Shown here piece after piece: positions 1-5,272 of a DNA stretch of 5,832 nt (position 1 is its first letter; each line of letters opens with the position of its first letter). Source of the DNA: an uncultured Agitococcus sp. Lineage in GTDB: Bacteria; Pseudomonadota; Gammaproteobacteria; Pseudomonadales; Moraxellaceae. A program made the translations under genes and the position numbers. The notes beneath the pieces are model-generated. The model searched no databases. It saw only the letters and a program-made list of their open reading frames with translations, and was not told where the DNA came from. The stretch spans positions 1 to 5,832 of the forward strand of contig NZ_CALETI010000304.1 of assembly GCF_937920075.1 (NCBI RefSeq), in the 5' to 3' direction.

Positions 1-387
1 GATAGAGCGAATGGGCTTTGTACTGCCCATCGAAAAGACCTTGTCAGAGTCTAATAAAGGTTGAAAACGAGTTTGGGCTTGTTTACGCAACATCGGCTCG
101 TTTGGAAACGTAAACATTAACGTTGTGCCACGATTGCGAACTAAAAAAGCCGCCGCTTTTCGCATCTGCACTTCTGTTAAACCTTGCTGAGAGGGTTTAA
201 TACAGCTAAGGTTAGGGTGCATATCATCGACAATCGCTTTCTGGAAAGGGTACTTTTTAAAATTAAATGGTAAACCTTTAAAAGTCGTGTTTTTACAAAC
301 CCAATCTGAATAAGGCATACTTAAGGCATCTGCCGAAAATCGTGAGTCGATTTCACGATTCATGTCGAGCGAAAAGCGATTAGACAT
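1..387 (-). CDS. Phage terminase large subunit, N-terminal fragment (partial, runs off left edge)
   Basis: This is the start of a terminase large subunit, the ATPase motor that cuts concatemeric phage DNA and pumps it into the prohead. The minus strand is open from the window edge to 387 (129 residues visible). Residues 64-72 read KPSQQGLTE, a deviant Walker A as found in GpA-like terminases (basic residue, small residues, then G-x-T-E). It is preceded by YPFQKAIVDDM, matching the usual 'P-x-Q-x-x-I-x-D-x-(M/L)' lead-in, and followed by a hydrophobic strand TLMFTFPNE, which fits the next ATPase strand. Walker B and the nuclease domain would lie outside the window. The start at 387 is preferred over the in-frame ATG at 363 because a weak GTGGA ribosome site lies upstream of it and nothing similar precedes 363. 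The gene is divergent from the replication operon. The family call is by motif and context; the GpA-like subfamily is less certain. Confidence 0.8.
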   Translation of the reverse strand, partial: MSNRFSLDMNREIDSRFSADALSMPYSDWVCKNTTFKGLPFNFKKYPFQKAIVDDMHPNLSCIKPSQQGLTEVQMRKAAAFLVRNRGTTLMFTFPNEPMLRKQAQTRFQPLLDSDKVFSMGSTKPIRSI

Positions 388-481
388 TTTTAAATCCACA
401 TTTTGTTTAGTTAATGTAAACACCTATGGTCAAAGCACATACCTTTGGCATAGACTATTTATACCCTTTTGGAGAAAACCA
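388..481. promoter_or_regulatory. Divergent promoter region between terminase and replication operon
   Basis: This 94-bp spacer separates two divergent genes and so should hold both promoters. For the plus strand, TTGTTT (403-408) and TATGGT (425-430) with a 16-bp spacer is a weak -35/-10 pair. For the minus strand, TTGACC (complement of 428-433) followed 18 bp later by TAAACA (complement of 404-409) is a weak pair placed just upstream of the terminase start. The two candidates overlap, so the genes could exclude one another. GGAG at 471-474 is the ribosome site of the plus-strand gene, 7 bases before its ATG. No clear operator palindrome is seen. Confidence 0.35.
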
Positions 482-940
482 ATGACCAAGTATCCACCGA
501 TTACATTAGGCGCAGTCAACGCCTTAGAAGAAATTGTAGCCCAATACGCTGACAACGGCAAAGAGTACCTCAAAGAAGCTCCCTATAGTTTAGAAATTAA
601 GACAAAGTTACAGGTAATTGTAACAACATTGTTTACGGCGAAACGCGAAACGGCCTCGCATGGTTTTGCCGATGTCAAAGACTTAACCGCAGAAGTGGAG
701 GAAATTTACAGTAATTTAAAGAACTTCAAAGTTGGCGAAGAAGGGGCTTTGTCTGCGACAGAGCAAATTCAGTTGTTAAAGTTGCAGACAACACTGTTGG
801 AAAGACTCTTAGCCGCGAGAGAACGTACCACAGGGGTTGATGAGTTTATCAAATTTAGAGAAATCGTCTTAGACTTTGTTAGTGCCAACTTTGATGCTGA
901 CCAGATCAATGACTTTAAGTTACGTTTAGAAAGCATTTAA
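482..940 (+). CDS. Hypothetical protein, first gene of the replication operon
   Basis: The family is not recognised. The protein has 152 residues and looks mostly helical and soluble, with no signal peptide or membrane segment. The middle to C-terminal part (GALSATEQIQLLKLQTTLLERLL, about residues 85-110, given here in outline as Q/L-rich) is amphipathic and could form a coiled coil. The ATG at 482 is chosen because GGAG lies 7 bases upstream. An in-frame ATG at 362 would overlap the start of the divergent terminase, has no ribosome site, and would add a 40-residue stretch of poor quality. The gene ends 26 bases before the primase-helicase gene and is probably co-transcribed with it. Its position beside the terminase and before the primase leaves open an accessory replication role or a terminase small subunit; no helix-turn-helix is evident to support the latter. 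Confidence 0.75.
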   Translation: MTKYPPITLGAVNALEEIVAQYADNGKEYLKEAPYSLEIKTKLQVIVTTLFTAKRETASHGFADVKDLTAEVEEIYSNLKNFKVGEEGALSATEQIQLLKLQTTLLERLLAARERTTGVDEFIKFREIVLDFVSANFDADQINDFKLRLESI

Positions 941-966
941 CTAACCGACCATAAGGAATTTAAAAA

Positions 967-3633
967 ATGACAACGCTTACGCATAAGGCTTTTTATTTGT
1001 CCACGTTTAAAGCCAAGAAAGTCTCAGATAGTGAGATTTTTAAAGACTCAGCACCTGCTTATTGGAAAGCAGGACTACCTGTGTTTCCATTGTGGCCAAG
1101 AAAGAAAGAGCCGCTTTACTCAGGTTGGCGCGAATATTCTTTGGTGATGCCAAGTGTAGAGCAGCAGAACATTTGGCTGGATAAAAACCCGTCAAGTAAT
1201 ATTGGCTTGCCCTTAGGTCCTTGCTCTAACATTGGCGTTATCGACATCGACACCGATGACCAAGCTGTTGTCGATGCTATTTTAGAAGCCTTGCCGATGA
1301 GCAACTGGATTCGTAAAGGTAAAAAAGGCGCGGTTTTAGCTTATCGTTTCAACCCTGCGCTAAGAACTTTTCGCATTCGCACACGCGAAAACGAGTCTAT
1401 TGTTGAGTATCTGTCCGAAGGCACTTATGTCGTCTTACCACCATCAATTCACCCTGACACCCAACAGCAATATGTGGCTAATGCTGAGTTAATTGCCGTT
1501 TCAAGAAACTTACAAATGCTGCCGAACGACATCGAAGACAAACTTCGTAAAGCGTTGGAGAAAGTAGGGGTTTACCCAGCGAGTAAGGGAACGTCATCGA
1601 AAGTAACAGAGTTTGTACCAGCAGGGGCGCGAGATGTCAGCTTAACACGCATGGCAGGGCTATTTGCATTTGCGGTGCTACGGGGCGAGCGTACTTTATT
1701 AGAAGCCTTAGAGATGTTGCAGGTGTACGCGAACCAGTACGTTCAAAATGTTGTCGGCGACCCTATCGACATGGATAAACACCGAAGCAACTTGGTGAAG
1801 TTTTTGACGCGAGACGTATTAGAAAATAAACGCATCCTGCCCGAAGGCTGGGACAGTGGGATGACAGACGAAGAACGAAAATACTACCGTCAAGCCTTTA
1901 ACGAAAGCTTTGAAGAAAAACCTTGCTCGGTCATCTTAGAAGATTTGAAGGTCTGCTTTGAAGAAGCCGAAAACAACGCTACGGATGAGGTAATGACCAA
2001 AGTAGAGCAAACGCTAAAGCTGATGGCGTTTAGTCAAAATTTAAGTTCCTTAGATATTGACCGTATTATTACCTTAATTGTGCGCGAAGCAGGGTTAGGG
2101 GTAAAAGCGTCAAGCTTGCTGAAACAAATTAAAAGTTACAAGACCGAAGGCTTGTTCAAAGGTGAAAACCACACGGAAATCGCTCAGAAACTAATCGAAG
2201 ACTTAAAGCAAATTAATGAATTAGCCTATGCCAACGGTAACTTTTACCGTTGGTGTGGGTCTCACTATGAAGTCTATGAACCTGTCGAAATCGAAAAAGA
2301 AATCCATTTACGTTATGGCGACTGTATTGCCAATAAGAAGAAAAGCGACACACGAGGTATTTTGTCAACGATGTCGGCTTTGCTAGCGGTAAGAGCGTTG
2401 AAAGAAGAAAATATTATCGGCGTTAACTTCGCTAATGGTTTCTTGATAAAAACCTTAGATAACAAGCTAGAATTACAGCCGCACGATACAAAGTATGGGG
2501 CAACTTATATGCTACCATTCTGTGTGGATTTAAAGAAAACAGACGCGCCTTTACGCGAACTTGCGCCTAACTTCCACTTGTTTTTAGAGACGTGCTGGGG
2601 TGTGGATGATGACTACAAGCAGAAAGTAGATGTGCTACAAGAAGCGTTGTTAGTGACCTTGTTGGGTTTAGCTCCTCAGTACCAACGTGCTTTTTTACTC
2701 TATGGGGTGGCTGCCTCTGGAAAGTCTCAACTGTTGACGATTGTATCGTCCTTAGTGCCGCCAGAGGCGAAGTGCGCGGTGTCACCTGATAAATGGGCTG
2801 ACGAGTACGCCACTGCTTCTATGTCGGGTCGGTTGTTAAATATTGCAGGGGAGTTGTCCGAAACCAAGCGGATTAGTGGCCAAGTGTTTAAAGAAGTCGT
2901 TGACGGGTCAGAGATGAGTGTGCGTGAGCCTTACGGAAAACACTTCATCACGCGCATGATTGCTGCTCAGTGGTTTGCAGGTAATTTCTTGCCAAAGACA
3001 AAAGACACCTCAGACGGTTTTAGCCGCCGTTGGGTCTTTTTACAGTTTAACCACCCTATTCCTGAAGCTAAACGCCAAGCAGGATTAGGTGATTTGATCG
3101 TTTTAACCGAAAGAGCTGGTATTGTTCAATGGGCATTAGGAGCATTACCGCGTCTAGTGGCCAATAATAGTTACACGTTGCCGTTAAGTCATACTCAATG
3201 TATCGAAACAATGAGTAATTTGAATAATCCGTTACGCGCTTTCTTTAACTCAGGCAGTAAAGAGTTCCGTATCGCCGTCCGCGATGTCCGTGAACAAGTC
3301 TTAAAAATTAAAGACTACAGTCGAATTTTGACGGATAAATTTGGGTTTGGGTACAAAAAAGAAGATGTTATTGATGCCTATAACATCACTGAAGCCAAGC
3401 TTTACGAGTTGTATTGGGCATGGACGTTGACTAATACCAATTCTAAGCCTCAGAACCTTGTTGAGTTTAGACAAGGTATGGCCGAAGTGGGTATTACCTT
3501 AAACATTCGTCTTGATAAGGAAAATTCAAAAGTCCCGACCTATAAAGGTGTCGCTGCCAATAATAGTGCTTTAGAAGCGTCCCTAGAGAAGATCGGCTTA
3601 GTGTCCTTACCGACAGCGAAGAAAGGAGCTTAA
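967..3633 (+). CDS. Primase-polymerase / D5-type SF3 helicase replication protein
   Basis: This 888-residue protein is the replication engine of the element. Residues about 30-170 are an archaeo-eukaryotic primase (PrimPol) domain: GLPVFPLWPRKKEP (36-49), NIGLPLG (78-84), the metal-binding DxD in GVIDIDTDD (D93, D95), and the closing VEYLSEGTYVVLPPSIHP (146-163), all classic for bifunctional DNA primase/polymerases. Residues about 218-290 (GARDVSLTRMAG onwards) look like a primase C-terminal helical region. From about 400 comes a D5_N-type region (NGNFYRWCGSHYEVYE at 423-438), then the SF3 helicase: Walker A GVAASGKS (580-587), Walker B LLNIAGEL with E629, sensor Asn in AGNFLP (N673) and arginine finger in FSRRW (R687/R688). 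Domain order and length match phage, plasmid and satellite replication proteins of the P4 alpha and D5 type. AAGGA at 953-957 supports the start. A histidine usual in the second primase motif is absent. Confidence 0.95.
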   Translation: MTTLTHKAFYLSTFKAKKVSDSEIFKDSAPAYWKAGLPVFPLWPRKKEPLYSGWREYSLVMPSVEQQNIWLDKNPSSNIGLPLGPCSNIGVIDIDTDDQAVVDAILEALPMSNWIRKGKKGAVLAYRFNPALRTFRIRTRENESIVEYLSEGTYVVLPPSIHPDTQQQYVANAELIAVSRNLQMLPNDIEDKLRKALEKVGVYPASKGTSSKVTEFVPAGARDVSLTRMAGLFAFAVLRGERTLLEALEMLQVYANQYVQNVVGDPIDMDKHRSNLVKFLTRDVLENKRILPEGWDSGMTDEERKYYRQAFNESFEEKPCSVILEDLKVCFEEAENNATDEVMTKVEQTLKLMAFSQNLSSLDIDRIITLIVREAGLGVKASSLLKQIKSYKTEGLFKGENHTEIAQKLIEDLKQINELAYANGNFYRWCGSHYEVYEPVEIEKEIHLRYGDCIANKKKSDTRGILSTMSALLAVRALKEENIIGVNFANGFLIKTLDNKLELQPHDTKYGATYMLPFCVDLKKTDAPLRELAPNFHLFLETCWGVDDDYKQKVDVLQEALLVTLLGLAPQYQRAFLLYGVAASGKSQLLTIVSSLVPPEAKCAVSPDKWADEYATASMSGRLLNIAGELSETKRISGQVFKEVVDGSEMSVREPYGKHFITRMIAAQWFAGNFLPKTKDTSDGFSRRWVFLQFNHPIPEAKRQAGLGDLIVLTERAGIVQWALGALPRLVANNSYTLPLSHTQCIETMSNLNNPLRAFFNSGSKEFRIAVRDVREQVLKIKDYSRILTDKFGFGYKKEDVIDAYNITEAKLYELYWAWTLTNTNSKPQNLVEFRQGMAEVGITLNIRLDKENSKVPTYKGVAANNSALEASLEKIGLVSLPTAKKGA

Positions 3634-3635
3634 AA

Positions 3636-3851
3636 ATGGGAACTAGAATTACAAGCGCAAAAGGTTATGTCAGCAGCTTTGGGATTGATAATGCTAAGGC
3701 CAATGCCATCGATAACGCTAATGCCATCGGTAACGCCATCGGTAACGCCATCGGTAACGCCAATACCAATGCTAAGGCCATCGGTAACGCCATCGGTAAC
3801 GCCATCGATAACGCCATCGGTAACGCTAATGCCAACGGTTTAGGAGCTTAA
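3636..3851 (+). CDS. Small Asn-Ala-Ile-Gly repeat protein
   Basis: No family is recognised. The 71-residue product has about 17 unique residues (MGTRITSAKGYVSSFGI) followed by about 50 residues of tetrapeptide repeat of the type G-N-A-I, with D-N-A-I, N-A-N and N-A-K variants, then the tail NGLGA. It has no cysteine, proline or aromatic residue within the repeat, and no membrane segment. AGGAG (3624-3628) lies 7 bases before the ATG, and the gene begins 2 bases after the stop of the primase-helicase gene, so translation is likely coupled. It ends 2 bases before the next gene with its own AGGAG. The tight packing with good ribosome sites argues that it is translated and not a chance reading of repetitive DNA. 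Function is unknown: a low-complexity scaffold, or a protein riding on DNA-level repeats, are both possible. Confidence 0.7.
   Translation: MGTRITSAKGYVSSFGIDNAKANAIDNANAIGNAIGNAIGNANTNAKAIGNAIGNAIDNAIGNANANGLGA
3687..3838 (+). repeat. 12-bp tandem repeat array (GGTAACGCCATC unit)
   Basis: The array is built on the 12-mer GGTAACGCCATC. Perfect or one-base-variant units start at 3729, 3741, 3783, 3795 and 3807. Longer compound units of 24 bp (3687), 18 bp (3711) and 30 bp (3753) are made by insertion of GCTAAT, GCTAAGGCC or CCAATA-type hexamers, and a degenerate unit closes the array (3819-3838). A 6-bp sub-period is visible throughout. It encodes the G-N-A-I repeats. All unit lengths are multiples of three, so gain or loss of a unit changes protein length without breaking the frame. 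Confidence 0.95.
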
Positions 3852-3853
3852 CT

Positions 3854-4654
3854 ATGTGGACTTTTCAATTAACCCCCGAACATTTAACCATTTGGTATTC
3901 CACCAGTAGTAAGCACCATCTCTTAGCCACGACAGTTAAACCCAATTTAGTTGATCGACTCAGACGACCAAAGGGTTTTCCTATCGGTCTTCTGCAGCTA
4001 GACTTTCCTAACGAACTTTTTGAAACTATCGACATCAGCATCGCCTCTGATAATGCTGATGACTACTTGTTTTACCGTGAAGCTTCAACCCGTTGTCCGA
4101 GAGACCTTCAAGGATTCCTGATGCGTCTGCGTCCGCTTATGCCTATCCCTTACTGGAACAGAATATCCTTAGAAGCTCCACTGTTCTCAGTGGATAGCTT
4201 CCCTGTCCTCGACTCTAATGAGCCGACTAGCGAACGCTTTATCGCACATCAGACCTTTAAAGTGAAAGACTTTATGTTTGACCGCTTTGATCGAATCTTA
4301 CTCGACTCTAATACAGGCCCTGTGGGTATTACCCTTAAACAGTTAGACCGTTGGCGGCTCAGTATTGCCAATATTAAGTGTCTTCCTCGAAGCCGACCCC
4401 TAATCATCGCTCTTGGAGATAACTGCTCGTCCCTAACCAAAAATAAGTTGTACCTCAATAAAGGTGACTCCTTATCTATGTCCGCTCAGATTAGTCTAAT
4501 GAGATATGTAGCGACTAGAACTATTACCGAGTTCAAGTACGGTGACATTAACCGTCTGCGTTCCCTTTACGCTGACCTTATCTTAGACGGTGGCGGTATG
4601 GGTGAGGTAGGGATTGAGTTTATTGACCCTTTTGGGCTTCCACTATTGCGATAG
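3854..4654 (+). CDS. Hypothetical protein, last gene of the replication operon (0-frame product)
   Basis: Not recognised. The 0-frame product is 266 residues, soluble, mixed alpha/beta in appearance and lacks signal peptide or membrane segments. It starts MWTFQLTPEHLTIWY and ends GGGMGEVGIEFIDPFGLPLLR in outline (last 21 residues, Gly-rich then hydrophobic). A central block (about 130-175) is rich in F/D/R, with FMFDRFDRILLDSNTGPVG. AGGAG at 3842-3846 sits 7 bases before the ATG, and the gap from the repeat gene is only 2 bases, so it belongs to the same operon. The C-terminus carries an apparent -1 frameshift site at residues 259-260; slipping there would give a 315-residue product with a Gly-Asn-rich tail instead of the last six residues. 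Given its neighbours, a replication or DNA-maintenance role is plausible but unproven. Confidence 0.85.
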   Translation: MWTFQLTPEHLTIWYSTSSKHHLLATTVKPNLVDRLRRPKGFPIGLLQLDFPNELFETIDISIASDNADDYLFYREASTRCPRDLQGFLMRLRPLMPIPYWNRISLEAPLFSVDSFPVLDSNEPTSERFIAHQTFKVKDFMFDRFDRILLDSNTGPVGITLKQLDRWRLSIANIKCLPRSRPLIIALGDNCSSLTKNKLYLNKGDSLSMSAQISLMRYVATRTITEFKYGDINRLRSLYADLILDGGGMGEVGIEFIDPFGLPLLR

Positions 4655-4658
4655 GGAA
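4627..4658 (+). promoter_or_regulatory. Candidate programmed -1 ribosomal frameshift signal
   Basis: The heptamer C CCT TTT (4627-4633) fits the X-XXY-YYZ rule in the exact reading phase of the upstream gene (Pro259, Phe260). After a 4-base gap a stem-loop follows: TTCC (4638-4641) pairs with GGAA (4655-4658), one A is bulged (4642), CTAT (4643-4646) pairs with ATAG (4651-4654), and the loop is TGCG, a UNCG-class tetraloop. The 0-frame stop (TAG 4652-4654) lies in the stem. Slipping back one base opens a frame to 4800. CCCTTTT is not among the most efficient known bacterial heptamers and the gap is at the short end, so this is a structural prediction. Confidence 0.4.
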
Positions 4659-4800
4659 TGGCAAAGCAAAAGGGAAAAGGATTTCCTTTGGCAATGGCAA
4701 TGGCAAGGGAAATGCCTTTGGCAATGGCAATGCCTTTGGCAATGGCAATGCCTTTGGCAATGGCAAGGGAAATGCCTTTATTTTGTGGTCTTCGGCTTAA
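4633..4800 (+). CDS. -1 frame extension encoding a Gly-Asn-rich repeat tail
   Basis: If ribosomes slip at the site just upstream, they read TGG at 4633 and continue 55 codons to TAA at 4798. The sequence begins WASTIAIGNGKAKGKRISFG, runs through several G-N-G-N-A-F repeats with G-K-G-N-A-F variants, and ends ILWSSA. The frame has no ATG of its own and is closed upstream by TGA at 4624, so it can only be expressed by frameshifting (or was once fused in frame and has since lost it). The Gly-Asn-Ala wording of this frame resembles the repeat gene at 3636, whereas the other two frames read as Trp-Gln or Ala-Met strings. All three forward frames are open through the repeat, so openness alone is no evidence. 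Confidence 0.35.
   Translation, partial: WASTIAIGNGKAKGKRISFGNGNGKGNAFGNGNAFGNGNAFGNGKGNAFILWSSA
4687..4779 (+). repeat. 18-bp tandem repeat array (TTTGGCAATGGCAATGCC unit)
   Basis: Two identical 18-bp units, TTTGGCAATGGCAATGCC, lie at 4717-4734 and 4735-4752. They are flanked by longer versions of 30 bp (4687-4716) and 24 bp (4753-4776) that carry an extra GGCAAGGGA segment, and a last TTT closes the array. GGC and GCC triplets let the RNA form many small alternative hairpins. The codons (GGC AAT) differ from those of the array at 3687 (GGT AAC), so one was not copied from the other. A short GGCA/TGCC stem followed by TTTATTTT at its end (4763-4784) could act as a weak terminator. Confidence 0.9.
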
Positions 4801-4945
4801 CTGTAGGCATTTGTATTACCTTTGGATTTTGAAATTTTATATGGAGACTTTTTGGATAGCCCCAAACCTCGACTCTGGTTATATCACATTTATACCCTAC
4901 CCTTGCTATTACATTTTGTTACAAACAATTCCTTTACAAATACCT

Positions 4946-4976
4946 TTACATATGTTAATCGCGTACGTATATGTAA
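4946..4976. repeat. Inverted repeat TTACATAT/ATATGTAA
   Basis: Perfect 8-bp arms TTACATAT (4946-4953) and ATATGTAA (4969-4976) are separated by 15 bases that include the palindrome TACGTA (4964-4969). The ATGTAA half recurs at 5023-5028 and 5043-5048, linking this site to the repeat cluster that follows. The pattern suggests a dimeric DNA-binding protein. Confidence 0.5.
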
Positions 4977-4990
4977 TAGTGGGGTCAGGG

Positions 4991-5052
4991 GTGACACTTT
5001 TTGTCACACAAAAAGTGTCACAATGTAACACTTTTTGTCACTATGTAATACA
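4991..5052. repeat. ACACTTTTTGTCAC repeat cluster (iteron or operator candidates)
   Basis: Three copies of one motif lie within about 50 bp: GTGACACTTTTTGTCAC (4991-5007, itself palindromic, GTGACA and TGTCAC arms), an inverted copy ACAAAAAGTGTCAC (5008-5021), and GTAACACTTTTTGTCAC (5025-5041, one mismatch). The first two form a perfect 14-bp inverted repeat with a CAC loop. The direct copies are 34 bp apart, close to three helical turns, so they face the same side of the DNA. A second overlapping direct repeat, GTCAC-W-ATGTAA-Y-AC, occurs at 5017-5031 and 5037-5051 with a 20-bp period. No T-run follows the hairpin, so it is not an intrinsic terminator. Confidence 0.85.
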
Positions 5053-5084
5053 TTATCCTACAGTTAAAATAAAAAAGCCTTATA

Positions 5085-5097
5085 AATCAAACACTTA
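5085..5097 (+). promoter_or_regulatory. IHF-binding consensus match
   Basis: AATCAAACACTTA fits WATCAANNNNTTR at every fixed position and is preceded by an A/T-rich tract (5065-5084), as is usual for strong IHF sites. IHF commonly bends DNA at phage and plasmid origins and at phage promoters. The 13-bp consensus can occur by chance, so the support comes mainly from its place between the repeat cluster and the hairpin chain. Confidence 0.4.
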
Positions 5098-5105
5098 CGA
5101 AGTTG

Positions 5106-5165
5106 GCATACTGTATGCAATAGTATTTGCGTAGCCTAGCTACTACCCAATAGTTGATATTGGGT
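5106..5165. repeat. Three adjacent palindromes (operator candidates)
   Basis: GCATAC-T-GTATGC (5106-5118), GTAGC-CTA-GCTAC (5131-5143) and ACCCAATA (5145-5152) paired with TATTGGGT (5158-5165) across GTTGA follow one another with gaps of 12 and 1 bases. Their sequences are unrelated to each other, which is unlike a repeated repressor operator and more like structured nucleic acid or sites for several proteins. Confidence 0.6.
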
Positions 5166-5193
5166 TAAGTTCTTTTTGCCTAAAGTCTAAAAT
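5165..5193 (+). promoter_or_regulatory. Candidate promoter of the gene at 5273
   Basis: TAAAAT (5188-5193) matches the -10 consensus at five of six positions. The hexamer 17 bp upstream, TTAAGT (5165-5170), is a poor -35. Transcription would start near 5200 and give a leader of about 70 bases holding the hairpin at 5214-5241. The weak -35 and the flanking palindromes would suit an activator- or repressor-controlled promoter. Confidence 0.3.
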
Positions 5194-5245
5194 GGTGACT
5201 ACAGGCAAAGTCCGCCTAAATGATGAAAAACATCGTTAGGCTAAC
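5175..5245 (+). promoter_or_regulatory. Two-hairpin structured leader upstream of the gene at 5273
   Basis: Hairpin one pairs TTTGCCT (5175-5181) with AGGCAAA (5203-5209), continues after a 2x2 internal loop with AGTC (5184-5187) and GACT (5197-5200), and has a nine-base loop. Hairpin two pairs GCCTAA (5214-5219) with TTAGGC (5236-5241) and GATG (5222-5225) with CATC (5231-5234) around an A5 loop. Its right arm also belongs to a competing 11-bp palindrome, GTTAG-G-CTAAC (5235-5245). Both hairpins begin with GCCTAAA. The arrangement could be a cis-acting RNA element, a small RNA or origin DNA hairpins. It matches no riboswitch that I recognise. Confidence 0.5.
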
Positions 5246-5272
5246 GAAAAATCAAAAAGTGAGTAATTACAA

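Larger units (their letters stand above)
4801..5272. other. Noncoding control region, candidate replication origin
   Basis: About 470 bases with no convincing gene on either strand. The left part (4801-4940) shows nothing clear beyond AT-rich sequence and short direct repeats such as CCTTTACA at 4931 and, as ACCTTTACA, at 4942. From 4946 on it is dense in repeats: an 8-bp inverted repeat, a TGACACTTTTTGTCA repeat cluster, an AT-rich tract (5065-5087), an IHF consensus match, and five inverted repeats in a row before the next start codon. Repeats plus AT-rich DNA plus an IHF site next to a replication operon is the usual make-up of an iteron-type origin. No DnaA box of the form TTATNCACA was found. 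Confidence 0.45.

Noticed and set aside
362..481. 40-residue N-terminal extension of the first operon gene
   Set aside because: It would start inside the divergent terminase gene and lacks a ribosome site, whereas the ATG at 482 has GGAG at the proper distance.
3600..3640. -1 frameshift from the primase-helicase gene into the repeat gene
   Set aside because: The frames have the right relation, but AAG AAA before the stop does not allow re-pairing after a one-base slip, and a strong ribosome site explains the start at 3636.
3687..3838. CRISPR array
   Set aside because: Units are 12 bp head to tail with no unique spacers, in a translated frame; the same applies to the arrays at 4687 and 5774.
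3687..4779. Diversity-generating retroelement, because of the Asn-rich repeats
   Set aside because: No reverse transcriptase is visible, and there is no template/variable repeat pair that differs at adenines.
4763..4784. Intrinsic terminator after the operon
   Set aside because: The stem is only four base pairs (GGCA/TGCC) and the T-run is broken by A; it is noted under the repeat but not called.
4614..4832. Open frame with a Trp-Gln repeat
   Set aside because: It overlaps the end of the upstream gene and is the third frame of the 18-bp array, which lacks stops in every forward frame.
4658..5134. Open frame starting MAKQKGKG and running through the repeat and the noncoding region
   Set aside because: It has no ribosome site, its N-terminal part is an Ala-Met/Pro-Leu reading of the Gly-Asn repeat, and its remainder crosses the iteron-like repeats with AT-driven Tyr/Ile/Leu composition.
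5192..5239. 15-codon upstream frame MVTTGKVRLNDEKHR as a leader peptide
   Set aside because: It has no ribosome site, and its start falls at the best -10 candidate, so it may not even be transcribed.
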